Positions 42,269-51,104 of a DNA stretch of 64,000 nucleotides are shown here, one piece after another. The first letter of the stretch is position 1; each line of letters begins with the position of its first letter. The notes below the pieces were generated by a model that saw only the letters and a program-made list of their open reading frames with translations, was not told the DNA's origin and did not search any database. The stretch is from Leucobacter musarum subsp. musarum (GTDB lineage Bacteria > Actinomycetota > Actinomycetes > Actinomycetales > Microbacteriaceae), in NCBI RefSeq assembly GCF_001273845.1, contig NZ_JHBW01000069.1:124001-188000 (forward strand), in the 5' to 3' direction. The position numbers and the translations under genes were made by a program.

Positions 42269-43102
42269 TCATGTCGCCTCGCGCACCGACTTCTGCCGCC
42301 CCCGTCGCGCACCTAACATCGACCCACCGGTGACGTCGAGGGCGGAACCCGTGATGCGGCGGGCAGCGGGAGACGCCAGGAACACGACGGCCTGCGCGAC
42401 ATCATCGGGGTGCGCGACGCCGCCGAGCACCGCGAACGTGTCCATGTAGGCGATCGCCTCAGCATTCTGGAACAACTCGTACCCGTTGTCGGTAAACCCG
42501 GGGACCACGGTATTGATGCGAATTCCCCGTTCTGCCAGGGTCTCAGCGGCCTGCACCGTGAACGATTCGAGCGCGGCCTTACTCATCGCGTACGCGGTAT
42601 CACCCGGACTCGAAAAGTGGGCGGACGCCGATGAGATGTTCACAATCGAAGCGTCTCTCGGCATCACCGGAACCAGCGACTGCACGAGAAAGAACGGTGC
42701 GCGCACGTTCGTGGCGAAGAAGTAGTCGAAGTCGTTCGGCGTCGTCCGAGCGAATTCGGGGCTGAGCAGCTCGGCGGCGTTGTTCACGATGAGGGTGAGC
42801 TCATGGCCATCAGACAACAGTTGCCGTGCACGGTCGCTGACCGCGACCACACCGGATTGCGTGCTCAGATCAGCACGCACGGTGAAACTCTCAACGCCCG
42901 CCGCACTGCACGCCCGTTCGATGTCGCGCAGTCGCGAATGCTCGGCGCGCGAGTGGAGCAAAAGCGTGTACCCGGCAGCGGCAAGCGCGTGCGCAATGCG
43001 ACTGCCGATCCCGCCGCTTGCTCCGGTCACGAGCGCAAGCCCCCGCGACGGCGTCTGCTCAGTCACGAGCGCAAGCCCCCGCGACGGCGTCTGCTCAGTC
43101 AT
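42269..43102 (-). CDS. Short-chain dehydrogenase in the gamma-butyrolactone cluster
   Basis: The 277-residue SDR has the cofactor motif TGASGGIGSRIA, NNAAELL, catalytic Ser in NISSASAHFSS and Tyr-Lys in YAMSKAAL. In known clusters a reductase of this kind (ScbB or BarS1-type) reduces the 6-keto group or the butenolide of the signal. ATG 43102 overlaps the afsA stop by 8 nt. The N terminus is odd: the 12-residue stretch TEQTPSRGLALV occurs twice in a row because of an exact 36-bp duplication. Confidence 0.85.
   Translation of the reverse strand: MTEQTPSRGLALVTEQTPSRGLALVTGASGGIGSRIAHALAAAGYTLLLHSRAEHSRLRDIERACSAAGVESFTVRADLSTQSGVVAVSDRARQLLSDGHELTLIVNNAAELLSPEFARTTPNDFDYFFATNVRAPFFLVQSLVPVMPRDASIVNISSASAHFSSPGDTAYAMSKAALESFTVQAAETLAERGIRINTVVPGFTDNGYELFQNAEAIAYMDTFAVLGGVAHPDDVAQAVVFLASPAARRITGSALDVTGGSMLGARRGRQKSVREAT
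43026..43097 (-). repeat. Exact 36-bp tandem duplication at the SDR 5' end
   Basis: Copies 43026-43061 and 43062-43097 are identical. Each codes for the same 12 residues, in frame, before the Gly-rich loop. It also overlaps the last codon of afsA. The exact identity suggests a recent event. Confidence 0.92.
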
Positions 43103-43865
43103 GAGCGAGGTGCCGCTCGTGCGTCGCGAACCGCATCTGCACCTGCGCAATTTCGACGCCGCGCTGACGCACGTGCGCCGTCGTCGCATTCGACTGCTCG
43201 CTCCGGTCGATGTCGATGGGCACGTTCGCGGTGCCCACGCGGGTGAAGTTGACCTCGAGCCACTCGACCGCACGAACCGTGCGATTGTCGTGGGTCGCGT
43301 CGAGGGCACGCGTGACGATCTGCATGCCTGCCAGGTGGGCATGTTGCGCATCGATCTGCGGTTTTCGCGCATTGAGGCGCAGCATCTCACGGGCTCGCTC
43401 AGCGATCGAGGGCGCAGGGTTGGTGATGGTGGATCGACTCATCTGCTCGATCCGCTCGAACAGGTCGGAATCGAGATAGACCCCTTCAATCTCGCTGCGC
43501 GCCGCACGCACGCAGCCGGCGGCAATCTCCACGGACGCCGCAACGACGACCTTTTTGCCGGCCCCCGAACGCTGGGACCGGCAGAGCAGCGTCAGTTCTC
43601 CGGAGCGACTCAGCTCCGCGTCATCAACCGCCGTGAACGCGGCCCGGGTGAGCAGCGACCGTGTCTCCAGCGGAACACCCAGCTGCAGGTGCGCGAAGCA
43701 GTGCATTGCCTGACGCGCGATTTCGATGGCGACGACGGGCCCGAGGTCAACGTCTGCAGGGATCCGGTACCGAAATCTCGCGCCGACCTCCGAAATCTCA
43801 ATGACCTCTTGCACCCACGTGCGCCGATCATCTGCCTGGTGCGCCAGAGTGGCGAGCGATTCCAC
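43095..43865 (-). CDS. AfsA-family gamma-butyrolactone synthase-like protein
   Basis: The 256-residue protein resembles AfsA/ScbA (A-factor biosynthesis hot-dog domain, PF03756). AfsA joins a beta-ketoacyl chain and dihydroxyacetone phosphate, the first step to gamma-butyrolactone signals. The N-terminal VVAIEIARQAMHCFAHLQLG block matches the family; a second domain starts near residue 150 (PSIAERAREMLRLNARKPQID). It is shorter than the 300-residue Streptomyces proteins. GTG 43865 (GAGGGG six bases upstream) is chosen; the longer frame to 43985 lacks a binding site. It is divergent from the ATP-grasp gene and coupled to the SDR gene. Confidence 0.78.
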   Translation of the reverse strand: MESLATLAHQADDRRTWVQEVIEISEVGARFRYRIPADVDLGPVVAIEIARQAMHCFAHLQLGVPLETRSLLTRAAFTAVDDAELSRSGELTLLCRSQRSGAGKKVVVAASVEIAAGCVRAARSEIEGVYLDSDLFERIEQMSRSTITNPAPSIAERAREMLRLNARKPQIDAQHAHLAGMQIVTRALDATHDNRTVRAVEWLEVNFTRVGTANVPIDIDRSEQSNATTAHVRQRGVEIAQVQMRFATHERHLAHD

Positions 43866-44100
43866 GAAGCACCCCTCACCCGAATTGACATTTCTTGAAT
43901 CCAAATTAGATTCTAAACACTCCCGGTCGTTGCAATGCATCAATTGTGCGAATTTCATGCGCGTGTTCAGCAGAGAAGCAGCCAAGCCACAGCGCCGACG
44001 AACGAAATCGGTCCAGTGAACGTGTTGAAAATTGTTGGGACAACGCAGTGAATTCCGCCTAGGCTTATTTCATAGCCACAGGCAAAAGATAGGAATACCC
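43866..44100. promoter_or_regulatory. Divergent promoter region between afsA-like and ATP-grasp genes
   Basis: This 235-nt gap must hold both promoters. It contains GAATC and GATTC as an inverted pair near 43896-43913 before the afsA start, and a GTTG/CAAC pair near 44034-44044. Either could be an operator for the TetR protein, but no clear match to the Streptomyces autoregulatory element is seen. Confidence 0.4.
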
Positions 44101-45318
44101 ATGCGAGTACTGGTCACGAGTTCACGAAACACCTTCGCACTCGACATCATTCGAAAGCTCGGCAGCCTGGGTCACGCCGTTGTCGCGTGCGACACCTACG
44201 GCGGCGCCATTGGCAATCACTCGAAGTTCGTCGAGGCCCATGAAGTCACCGCGTCTCCCCGCTACGACACCGATGGCTTCATCCGAGACATCCGGCGGAT
44301 CGTCGAGGCGCATCGTATCGACCTCATCATTCCGGCGTTCGAAGAGGCGTTCTACCTCTCGGCGCGCACCGCCGACCTCCCCGAGCGTGTCTCCCTCTTC
44401 GCGGGTGCGTTCAACAGCCTGGCGCAACTGCACGACAAGGCCAGTTTTCAGCGAATCGTCGAACGATCGGGTGTTCCGATTCCAGAGACCGTCGTCGCAA
44501 CCGACCACGCAACACTGGCCGAGGCCGCCGAGAGATTCGGACAGTACTTCGCCCGAGCCGCGTTCTCCCGGGGCGGAGTGGCGCTGCTCACGAACACCGG
44601 GCCGCTTGCCGGGCGCATGACGCTCGAGGAGTGCGTTCCCACTCCCGATCAGCCCTGGATCGTTCAGCCGTTCGTCGACGGCCCCATGGTCTGCACGTAC
44701 AGCGTGGTCGTTCGGGGGCGCATCACCGCGCACTGCACGTATCGCGCGCCCGAGCAGTGGGCGAGCAGCACCGGCATCGCCTTCCTCGCCGTCGACAGCG
44801 CTGACACCCTGGCATACTCGCAGCGCATCATTTCCGAGGTCGACCCCGACTTCACCGGTCAACTATCGTTCGATTTCGTCGATCATGGCGACGAGCTCTA
44901 CGCGATCGAGTGCAATCCGAGGCCGACGAACGGGGTCATCCTGCTCGAGGCCGACGAGTTTGCCCGGGCGCTGACCGGCGACGTCGCCGAACCCGTGGTC
45001 GTCGCCCCCGGAGAGCAGCGCCAGATCTCGCTGGCGGTACTCGCGGATGCCTTCACGGAACCGATCTCGCACCTGAAGACGACGTTGCACGACCTGCTGA
45101 AGGTGCGCGACATCAGCGCCGGCTGGAATGACGCGATGGCGATGCTCTGGAGCCCGGCGACTCTCGTGCACGGCGCCCGTCTCGGAGCAGCCGAACACGT
45201 CGCACTGCTGAGCGCTCTGGGCGACGACATCGTCTGGAACGGCGAGCCGATCGCGGGCATGAGCGATGCGGATCTCGCGACGCTCGACGCCATTCACGAG
45301 CAGCGCGAGCGGGCTTAG
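44101..45318 (+). CDS. ATP-grasp domain ligase of unknown substrate
   Basis: The 405-residue protein has an N-terminal pre-ATP-grasp Rossmann-like part (VLVTSSRNTFALDIIRKLG, HSKFVEAH), then the ATP-grasp core (about 110-300) with KASFQRIVERSGVPIPET, IVQPFVDGPMVCTYSVVV and the metal site AIECNPRPTNGV. Such enzymes activate a carboxylate as acyl phosphate and join it to an amine or thiol. The ATG has AGGAA upstream. It is divergent from the lactone synthase, so it is a likely regulated target. It converges on a hydrolase gene. Confidence 0.8.
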   Translation: MRVLVTSSRNTFALDIIRKLGSLGHAVVACDTYGGAIGNHSKFVEAHEVTASPRYDTDGFIRDIRRIVEAHRIDLIIPAFEEAFYLSARTADLPERVSLFAGAFNSLAQLHDKASFQRIVERSGVPIPETVVATDHATLAEAAERFGQYFARAAFSRGGVALLTNTGPLAGRMTLEECVPTPDQPWIVQPFVDGPMVCTYSVVVRGRITAHCTYRAPEQWASSTGIAFLAVDSADTLAYSQRIISEVDPDFTGQLSFDFVDHGDELYAIECNPRPTNGVILLEADEFARALTGDVAEPVVVAPGEQRQISLAVLADAFTEPISHLKTTLHDLLKVRDISAGWNDAMAMLWSPATLVHGARLGAAEHVALLSALGDDIVWNGEPIAGMSDADLATLDAIHEQRERA

Positions 45319-45347
45319 TCGAGCGGGGCGGGCGGAACCTCCGCAGG

Positions 45348-46544
45348 TTACTCGGAGCGCGCCGAATGGGCGACTCCAGCACCCCTGAATCCTTCGGTGC
45401 GGGCGATCCCGCGCACCAGTTGCGGCACGCGCGCTGCGATTCCGCGTCGCGGCAGCGTGTCGATCTCCGCGGCGAGCGCAGGCAGGCGTGTCTGTTCCCC
45501 GCGACACAGCACGCGAATCGCGTTGAGCGCGGCCGCAGGGTGAGTTTCGAGCGCGCTGTGACCGTTCGCGAGTTCCACCAGTGTCGACTGAGGCGCGATC
45601 CGGGCGACACGGCGCGCGATATCGATGGGCGTGCGCAGATCGCGATTACCTGCGAGCAGCACCACCGGCCAGTTGAACCCGGCAACGCCAGCCGTCAGGT
45701 CGAACGGTTCTGCGACGAACGGGGGAAACCGGTGCGCGAGGTTCGCGTACGTCGCGGCCGGATCGAGCGGGCCGCCGTCGGCAGGCGCGCCGTAGTGCAA
45801 CTCACGAAAGGCGATCACCCCGGCGAGGTCGAATTCGTACACGCGTGGTACCCGCACGATCGATTCATCGCGAGCAGCGTATGCCGCGAGAGCACCCCAG
45901 GCGCGCCCGCCTCGCCGTGCAATGCGGCGACGCACCAACCACTCCACGAAATCGGGTCCGATCAGTTCATGACCCGCGCGCAGTACATCGAGGAGCGCAC
46001 GTTGGGACTCACCTCGGGCAACGAGCTCCCGCACCCCCGACGCGAGTGCCGTATCAGCGCTCCACCAGAGCTCGCGTATCCGATGACGCTCGATCTCGAT
46101 ATCGGACGTGGATTGCAGCGCCGAATCGAGAATCATTCCGGCGACGCGCTCGGGGTGCTGCACGCCGAACCCCGAGGCCAGATAACTGCCGTACGAGGAG
46201 CCGTAGACGTGCACCTGGTCGATGCGTTCCCGATCGAGCACGGCCGCCAGATCATCGATCACTGCCTCGATGCGCATCGCACTGGGCGGCAGCGGTCGCG
46301 CGCGTACGTCGTACCGCGAACGCCCTACGCCGCGATGCTCGATCATGATGAGGTCGATGTCGCGCGCTGCAGCCCATCGCCGGAGCGCGCGATACGGCAG
46401 CACCGACCCGAGTCCGGGCCCGCCCGGGATCACAAGCACCGGAACCCCTGCTCCCGGCCGCTCGCGCACATACGCGAGCGGAAACTCAGGGCAGCCAGGA
46501 GCACTCGGGCGCACGACCCGGCGAATGCTTCGACCCTCGTTCAC
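45348..46544 (-). CDS. Alpha/beta hydrolase, proline iminopeptidase/TAP-like
   Basis: The 398-residue protein has the oxyanion start VIPGGPGLGS, the nucleophile elbow VYGSSYGSYLASG, Asp in LLAGNRDLRTPID and His in LANGHSALETHP. This is the layout of prolyl aminopeptidases and tripeptidyl aminopeptidase-like hydrolases. There is no signal peptide, so it should be cytoplasmic. The start is GTG 46544 with a weak binding site. It faces the ATP-grasp gene (29-nt gap) and is divergent from the ABC/YhgE operon. A role in processing an amide or ester in this cluster is possible. Confidence 0.82.
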   Translation of the reverse strand: MNEGRSIRRVVRPSAPGCPEFPLAYVRERPGAGVPVLVIPGGPGLGSVLPYRALRRWAAARDIDLIMIEHRGVGRSRYDVRARPLPPSAMRIEAVIDDLAAVLDRERIDQVHVYGSSYGSYLASGFGVQHPERVAGMILDSALQSTSDIEIERHRIRELWWSADTALASGVRELVARGESQRALLDVLRAGHELIGPDFVEWLVRRRIARRGGRAWGALAAYAARDESIVRVPRVYEFDLAGVIAFRELHYGAPADGGPLDPAATYANLAHRFPPFVAEPFDLTAGVAGFNWPVVLLAGNRDLRTPIDIARRVARIAPQSTLVELANGHSALETHPAAALNAIRVLCRGEQTRLPALAAEIDTLPRRGIAARVPQLVRGIARTEGFRGAGVAHSARSE

Positions 46545-46826
46545 GCAGCCAGGGTACTCCGACCCTCATTGCACGCGCAGAACCGCAATGACCCGCGTCA
46601 CCGATCAATGTTGCCGTTGTACATGTACTGAGTACGAAAATTCAAACAGACGTCATTATTCCGTATATGCCTAATCTATTGATACCCCCAAAATTCTTCT
46701 TGATACGAGAATAGTTTTAGACATAGTCTCGAAAGCGCACGGCTGTACCGAATTGCCCGATCTTCGCCGCGCGAGGCTTCGCCAGACTTGAAGCACCGCG
46801 ACAGGTGACCGGTTCAAGGAGTACTT
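46545..46826. promoter_or_regulatory. 282-nt divergent regulatory region of the ABC/YhgE operon
   Basis: The region between the hydrolase and ABC genes is AT-rich from 46640 to 46740, unlike its surroundings. TTGATAC occurs at 46679 and 46700. An imperfect 26-nt inverted repeat lies at 46706-46731 (CGAGA...TCTCG, 9 of 13 positions matching). AAGGAG precedes the GTG 46827. It looks like the main promoter of the eight-gene run. Confidence 0.5.
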
Positions 46827-47621
46827 GTGACCCCGCACGAAACGCACGAACCCCATCATGCGGCGAGCGCCCCGCCACTCCCGCACAGTGACGAGCTACT
46901 CCAGGACGCTCCCGACTCGGAAGCGCTGCTTTCGCTTGAATCAGTGAGCGTCGAAGCCTCCTGGGGTCACATCTTCGGTCCCGTGAGTTTCACGGTGCCA
47001 CGCGGAGGCGTCACTGTGCTGGTGGGCAATGGCGGCCGCGGTCGCACCGCGCTCCTCCTCACTTTGGCCGGACGCATGAAGCCATCGAGCGGCTCGATCA
47101 CCGCCTTCGCCCGCACGGATGCACCCCACGATCTCTTCCGCCACGCGGGTGTTGGGTTCATCGGCGAGGTCGATGAAATCGTGCAGGCCATTCGAGTCCG
47201 CGACATCGTCACCGAGCAGCTCCGATGGAATCATCGCTGGTTCGCGTGGGTGCCACCGGCGACGCCCGACGATCTCGAGCGCTTGTGCCGCCCGGTGTTC
47301 GGGGATCTCGAGATTCCACACATCGATGCGATGGTCGAAGAGCTGCCCGAACTCACGGCCGCGCTGTTCCGCATCGCCGCAGCGAACACCAGGAGACCCG
47401 ATCTGCTCGTGGTCGGCGGCATCGACACGCTCACGAGCGACGCTGCTTCAGCGCAATTGCTCGAGCGACTCATCGCACTCGGTACGAGCCAGACCGTCAT
47501 CACCGCCGACGTGAACGGGCCGCGAACTGCGCTTCCCGTGCGCGCCTACATCGAAGTGCCCAACCTCACCAATCTGGAGTTCGCCGGCATGGAACGTGAA
47601 GAAACACAGGCTCCCGCATGA
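46827..47621 (+). CDS. Degenerate ABC-type ATPase
   Basis: The 264-residue protein has the ABC ATPase N-terminal fold (LLSLESVSVEASWGHIFGPV) and a Walker A region VGNGGRGRTALLL at 66-78, but residue 73 is Arg where Lys is expected. The signature LSGGQ is replaced by ELPELTAALF, and the Walker B region reads DLLVVGGID without the usual Asp-Glu. ATP hydrolysis is therefore doubtful; it may bind nucleotide or be structural. Its stop overlaps the YhgE gene (ATGA), so it probably forms a complex with that membrane protein. Confidence 0.78.
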   Translation: MTPHETHEPHHAASAPPLPHSDELLQDAPDSEALLSLESVSVEASWGHIFGPVSFTVPRGGVTVLVGNGGRGRTALLLTLAGRMKPSSGSITAFARTDAPHDLFRHAGVGFIGEVDEIVQAIRVRDIVTEQLRWNHRWFAWVPPATPDDLERLCRPVFGDLEIPHIDAMVEELPELTAALFRIAAANTRRPDLLVVGGIDTLTSDAASAQLLERLIALGTSQTVITADVNGPRTALPVRAYIEVPNLTNLEFAGMEREETQAPA

Positions 47622-49564
47622 TCGCCGCGTTCTCCCCGGGCAGCGACTTCAAGCGCTACTACCGGGGTCGCATGCCACGGCTGGCGTTCATCGTCATTCT
47701 GCTCATGCCGCTGATGTACGGCGCCCTGTACCTCTGGGCGTTCTGGAATCCGTTCGGCCACGTCGACAAGGTGCCCGTCGCCATCGTCAATCTCGATACA
47801 GGTGCCGAGATGCGCGGCGAGCAGATCGATGCAGGATCACAGGTGGTCTCGGGGCTCGTCGATTCAGGGCAGCTCGACCTCTTCGAAGTCAGCGAGGAGG
47901 CAGCGGCAACCGGCCTCTCCCACGGAAAGTACGACTTCACCATCACCGTGCCGGCCGACTTCTCATCGTCGGTGGTTTCGGCTGCGGGTGGCGATCCGCA
48001 CTCCGCAGAATTGATCTTCACCTACGACGAATCGAACAACTATCTCTCGACGGTGATCGGTCAAGATGCGGCAGAGAAGGTCATCAACCAGGTCAGCGCT
48101 CAGGTGGGCGAGCAGGTGTTCCAAGCCGTGGTCACCGGGGTGGAGGGCACGATGCCGAAGCTGCGTGCCGCAGCCGAGGGGGTCGATGAGCTCAACACCG
48201 GCATGCAGCAGGCCGATGAGGGCGCGCAATTGCTCGCCACGAATCTCGTCACCGCGCGCGACGGGTCGGGCAAGCTCGCCGGTGCGATCGACGAAATCGT
48301 CGATCGCCTCGACGGCGTGATCGGCGACGCAGATCGCCTCATCGCGAACTCGGGCGTCACCGGCGCCGATGTGCGAGACGCGGCTCAGCGAGTGGACGCC
48401 AACGTCGGGGTCGCGACCGCGGTCGCTGACGACGTTGCCGCAGCGCAGGCCAGCACTCAGACGCAGCTCGACGCGGTGATCGCCGAGCTGCGCGATAGCG
48501 GCGATACCGCGGTCGCCGATCGACTTGAGGGTATTCGTGCATCCATCGACGCCGCACCGGCGGTCGAGCAGATGCGCGCGACATTTGACGCCGTGCACAC
48601 CGACCTCGACATCGTGAATGGGCAACTCGTCGACCCCGACAGCCACATCAATGTCGTGCTGCGCGCCGTCGAAGACGGCGCGGTGGTGGCCGATCTCGCG
48701 GCGGCCCAGAACGCCGCGAATGAGCTGCGCAGTGGAGCCGATCAGCTCAACTCCGGACTCATCCAGCTGAGCGACGGCGCAGACCAGCTCGCTGCCGGCA
48801 CCCCGAAGCTCGCCTCGGGCACCGCGCAGCTCGAAGAGGGAGTCGCTCAGGCGATGAAGCTGCTGCCGCACTGGGACAACGACCAGCAAGAGAGCTTCAT
48901 CAAGACCCTTGCGCAGCCGGTGAAACTCGTCGAGCACACCGAGCACGAGGCGAAGACCTTTGCGTACGGCTTCGCCCCGTTCTTCCTCGGCCTCGCGCTC
49001 TTCGTCGGCAGCATCATCGCGTGGATGCTGTTCACCCCGCTCCAAGCACGGCCGCTCGCCCAGGGTCTGGGGTCGATCCGAACCGTACTGGCCTCGTTCG
49101 CGCCGACGCTGCTCGTCGGGGTCACCCAGGGAACGATTCTCTACCTCGTCATCTACTTCGGCCTCGGCCTGCACCCGGCCTACCCGATCCCGACACTGCT
49201 GTTCATGTGGCTCATGGTCGCGATGTTCCTCGCGATGATTCAGATGTTCAATGCGCTCTTCGGCGCAGCGGTCGGTCGCGTGATCACGCTGGCGTTCCTC
49301 ATGGTCATGCTCACCTCCGCCGGTGGCATCTACCCGGTTCCCACGACGAGTCCGCTCTTCCAGTGGATCCATCCCTACGATCCGATGACCTACACCGTCA
49401 CTGGCTTGCGGCAACTCATCATGGGCGGCATCGACTATCGCATGGGCATCGCCGTCGCCGTCATCACCGGGCTGACGCTCGCATTCCTCGCGGCATCCAC
49501 GTGGGCGGCGCGCAGAAACCGGTTGTACAACATGGACCGCCTGTACCCGCCGGTCGAAGTCTGA
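47618..49564 (+). CDS. YhgE/Pip-type ABC-2-like membrane protein
   Basis: The 648-residue protein has one N-terminal helix (AFIVILLMPLMYGALYLWAF, about 23-42), a large extracytoplasmic part (about 45-445) with repeated helical coiled-coil-like stretches (NTGMQQADEGAQLLATN, GADQLNSGLIQLSDGADQ), and five or so C-terminal helices (about 450-640). This is the YhgE/Pip layout (phage infection protein family), often with an ABC ATPase partner. Function in this family is unclear; export across or signalling through the envelope is likely. It is followed by the glutamate decarboxylase gene after 58 nt. Confidence 0.85.
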   Translation: MIAAFSPGSDFKRYYRGRMPRLAFIVILLMPLMYGALYLWAFWNPFGHVDKVPVAIVNLDTGAEMRGEQIDAGSQVVSGLVDSGQLDLFEVSEEAAATGLSHGKYDFTITVPADFSSSVVSAAGGDPHSAELIFTYDESNNYLSTVIGQDAAEKVINQVSAQVGEQVFQAVVTGVEGTMPKLRAAAEGVDELNTGMQQADEGAQLLATNLVTARDGSGKLAGAIDEIVDRLDGVIGDADRLIANSGVTGADVRDAAQRVDANVGVATAVADDVAAAQASTQTQLDAVIAELRDSGDTAVADRLEGIRASIDAAPAVEQMRATFDAVHTDLDIVNGQLVDPDSHINVVLRAVEDGAVVADLAAAQNAANELRSGADQLNSGLIQLSDGADQLAAGTPKLASGTAQLEEGVAQAMKLLPHWDNDQQESFIKTLAQPVKLVEHTEHEAKTFAYGFAPFFLGLALFVGSIIAWMLFTPLQARPLAQGLGSIRTVLASFAPTLLVGVTQGTILYLVIYFGLGLHPAYPIPTLLFMWLMVAMFLAMIQMFNALFGAAVGRVITLAFLMVMLTSAGGIYPVPTTSPLFQWIHPYDPMTYTVTGLRQLIMGGIDYRMGIAVAVITGLTLAFLAASTWAARRNRLYNMDRLYPPVEV

Positions 49565-49622
49565 CCTCGGCCCACCAGCCACACCGACCCGATCTGATTC
49601 ACCGAAGAGAAATGAGTGTCAC

Positions 49623-51023
49623 TTGTCTGAGATGTATCGCAACGCCACCGAGCAGCCCGACGCCGCGAAGATCCTGGTCAATCCGGTCTTCGCGCGGCCG
49701 GGAGAAGATTCGGATCTGCCGAAGTTCCAGATTCCCGACGGCATGATGTCGGGCGACACCGCCTATCAGATCATTCACGACGAGGCCATGCTCGATGGCA
49801 ATTCGCGGTTGAACCTCGCGACGTTCGTGTCGACCTGGATGGATGACCACGCGCAGAAGCTCTACGCCGAAGCCGCCGACAAGAACATGATCGATAAAGA
49901 CGAGTACCCGGCGACGGCGGCGATCGAGGATCGCTGCTGGCGCATGCTCGCCGACCTGTGGCACGTGCCCGATGCCTCAGACACGATCGGCACCTCGACG
50001 ATCGGCTCGTCCGAGGCGTGCATGCTTGGCGGACTCGCGCTGAAGCGGCTGTGGCAGGAGCGCCGCCGCGCGGCCGGGCAGTCGACCGAGCAGCCCAATC
50101 TCGTGCTGTCGGCCGGGGTGCAGGTCGTGTGGGAGAAGTTCTGCAACTACTGGGATGTCGAGGCGCGATATGTTCCCGTGACCGAGGATCACCTGGTGCT
50201 CGACGGCTACGAGCTCGAGAAGTACGTCGACGAGAACACCATCGGTGTCGTCGCGATTCTCGGCCAGACCTACACCGGCCTATACGAGCCGGTGCAGCAG
50301 ATCGCGGCGAAGCTCGATGAGATTCAGGCCGCAACGGGCGTGGATGTGAAGATCCACGTCGACGGCGCATCGGGAGCCATGGTCGCTCCGTTCTGCCAGC
50401 CCGACCTCACCTGGGATTTCGCGGTCGAGCGCGTCAACTCCATCAGCACCTCCGGCCACAAGTACGGGCTCGTCTATCCGGGCGTCGGGTGGGTCGTCTG
50501 GCGCAACTCCGCGGTGTGCCCGGAAAGCCTCATCTTCCATGTGAGTTACCTCGGCGGCGACATGCCGACGCTGGCGCTCAACTTCTCGCGACCGGGCGCC
50601 CAGGTACTACTGCAGTACTACCAGTTCCTGCGTCTCGGGCGCGAGGGCTACCGCGCCGTGCAGCAGGGGTCGATCGATGTCGCGACCTATTTGTCGTCTG
50701 AGATCGCCCAAATGGCGCCCTTCGAACTCGTCAGCCGAGGCGACACCATTCCGGTCTTCGCCTGGAAACTCGTGCCCGGCGAGCGCAATTGGAATCTCTA
50801 CGATCTCGCCGACCGATTGCGCATGCGCGGCTGGCTGGTGCCTGCCTATCCGATGCCCGACGATCTCTCGGACCTCGTCGTACAGCGCATCGTCGTGCGA
50901 CTCGGCCTCAGCCGCGATCTCGCCGAGCTGCTGCTTTCCGCGATTCACGAAGAAGTCGATTTCCTGGAGCGGCTTGACGCACCCATCCCCCGCGAGCGCG
51001 CGCGCACCAATTTCGCCCACTGA
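49623..51023 (+). CDS. gadB: Glutamate decarboxylase
   Basis: The 466-residue PLP enzyme converts glutamate to GABA and CO2, consuming a proton. It matches E. coli GadB along its length: DTAYQIIHDEAMLDGNSRLN, TIGSSEACMLGGLALKR, HVDGASGAMVAPFCQPD, and Lys280 in STSGHKYGL. The C terminus ends NFAH; in E. coli a C-terminal His plugs the site at neutral pH. It starts at TTG 49623; ATG 49632 is an alternative. No gadC antiporter gene is adjacent, which is unusual for acid resistance, and the neighbours suggest that GABA serves the cluster. Confidence 0.93.
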   Translation: MSEMYRNATEQPDAAKILVNPVFARPGEDSDLPKFQIPDGMMSGDTAYQIIHDEAMLDGNSRLNLATFVSTWMDDHAQKLYAEAADKNMIDKDEYPATAAIEDRCWRMLADLWHVPDASDTIGTSTIGSSEACMLGGLALKRLWQERRRAAGQSTEQPNLVLSAGVQVVWEKFCNYWDVEARYVPVTEDHLVLDGYELEKYVDENTIGVVAILGQTYTGLYEPVQQIAAKLDEIQAATGVDVKIHVDGASGAMVAPFCQPDLTWDFAVERVNSISTSGHKYGLVYPGVGWVVWRNSAVCPESLIFHVSYLGGDMPTLALNFSRPGAQVLLQYYQFLRLGREGYRAVQQGSIDVATYLSSEIAQMAPFELVSRGDTIPVFAWKLVPGERNWNLYDLADRLRMRGWLVPAYPMPDDLSDLVVQRIVVRLGLSRDLAELLLSAIHEEVDFLERLDAPIPRERARTNFAH

Positions 51024-51024
51024 T

Positions 51025-51082
51025 GCGCGAACGGTGCCCTGATCGCCTCGGCGGTCGGGGCGCCCCGCATCTCCGTTCGCGC
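51025..51082 (+). terminator. Stem-loop between gadB and the YrhK-like gene
   Basis: A perfect 10-bp outer stem (GCGCGAACGG, 51025-51034, with 51073-51082) encloses an inner GGGGCGCCCC element. It begins one base after the gadB stop. It may attenuate transcription or protect the upstream mRNA. Confidence 0.5.
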
Positions 51083-51104
51083 CTCCAGAAGGGACCCAGT
51101 ACCG

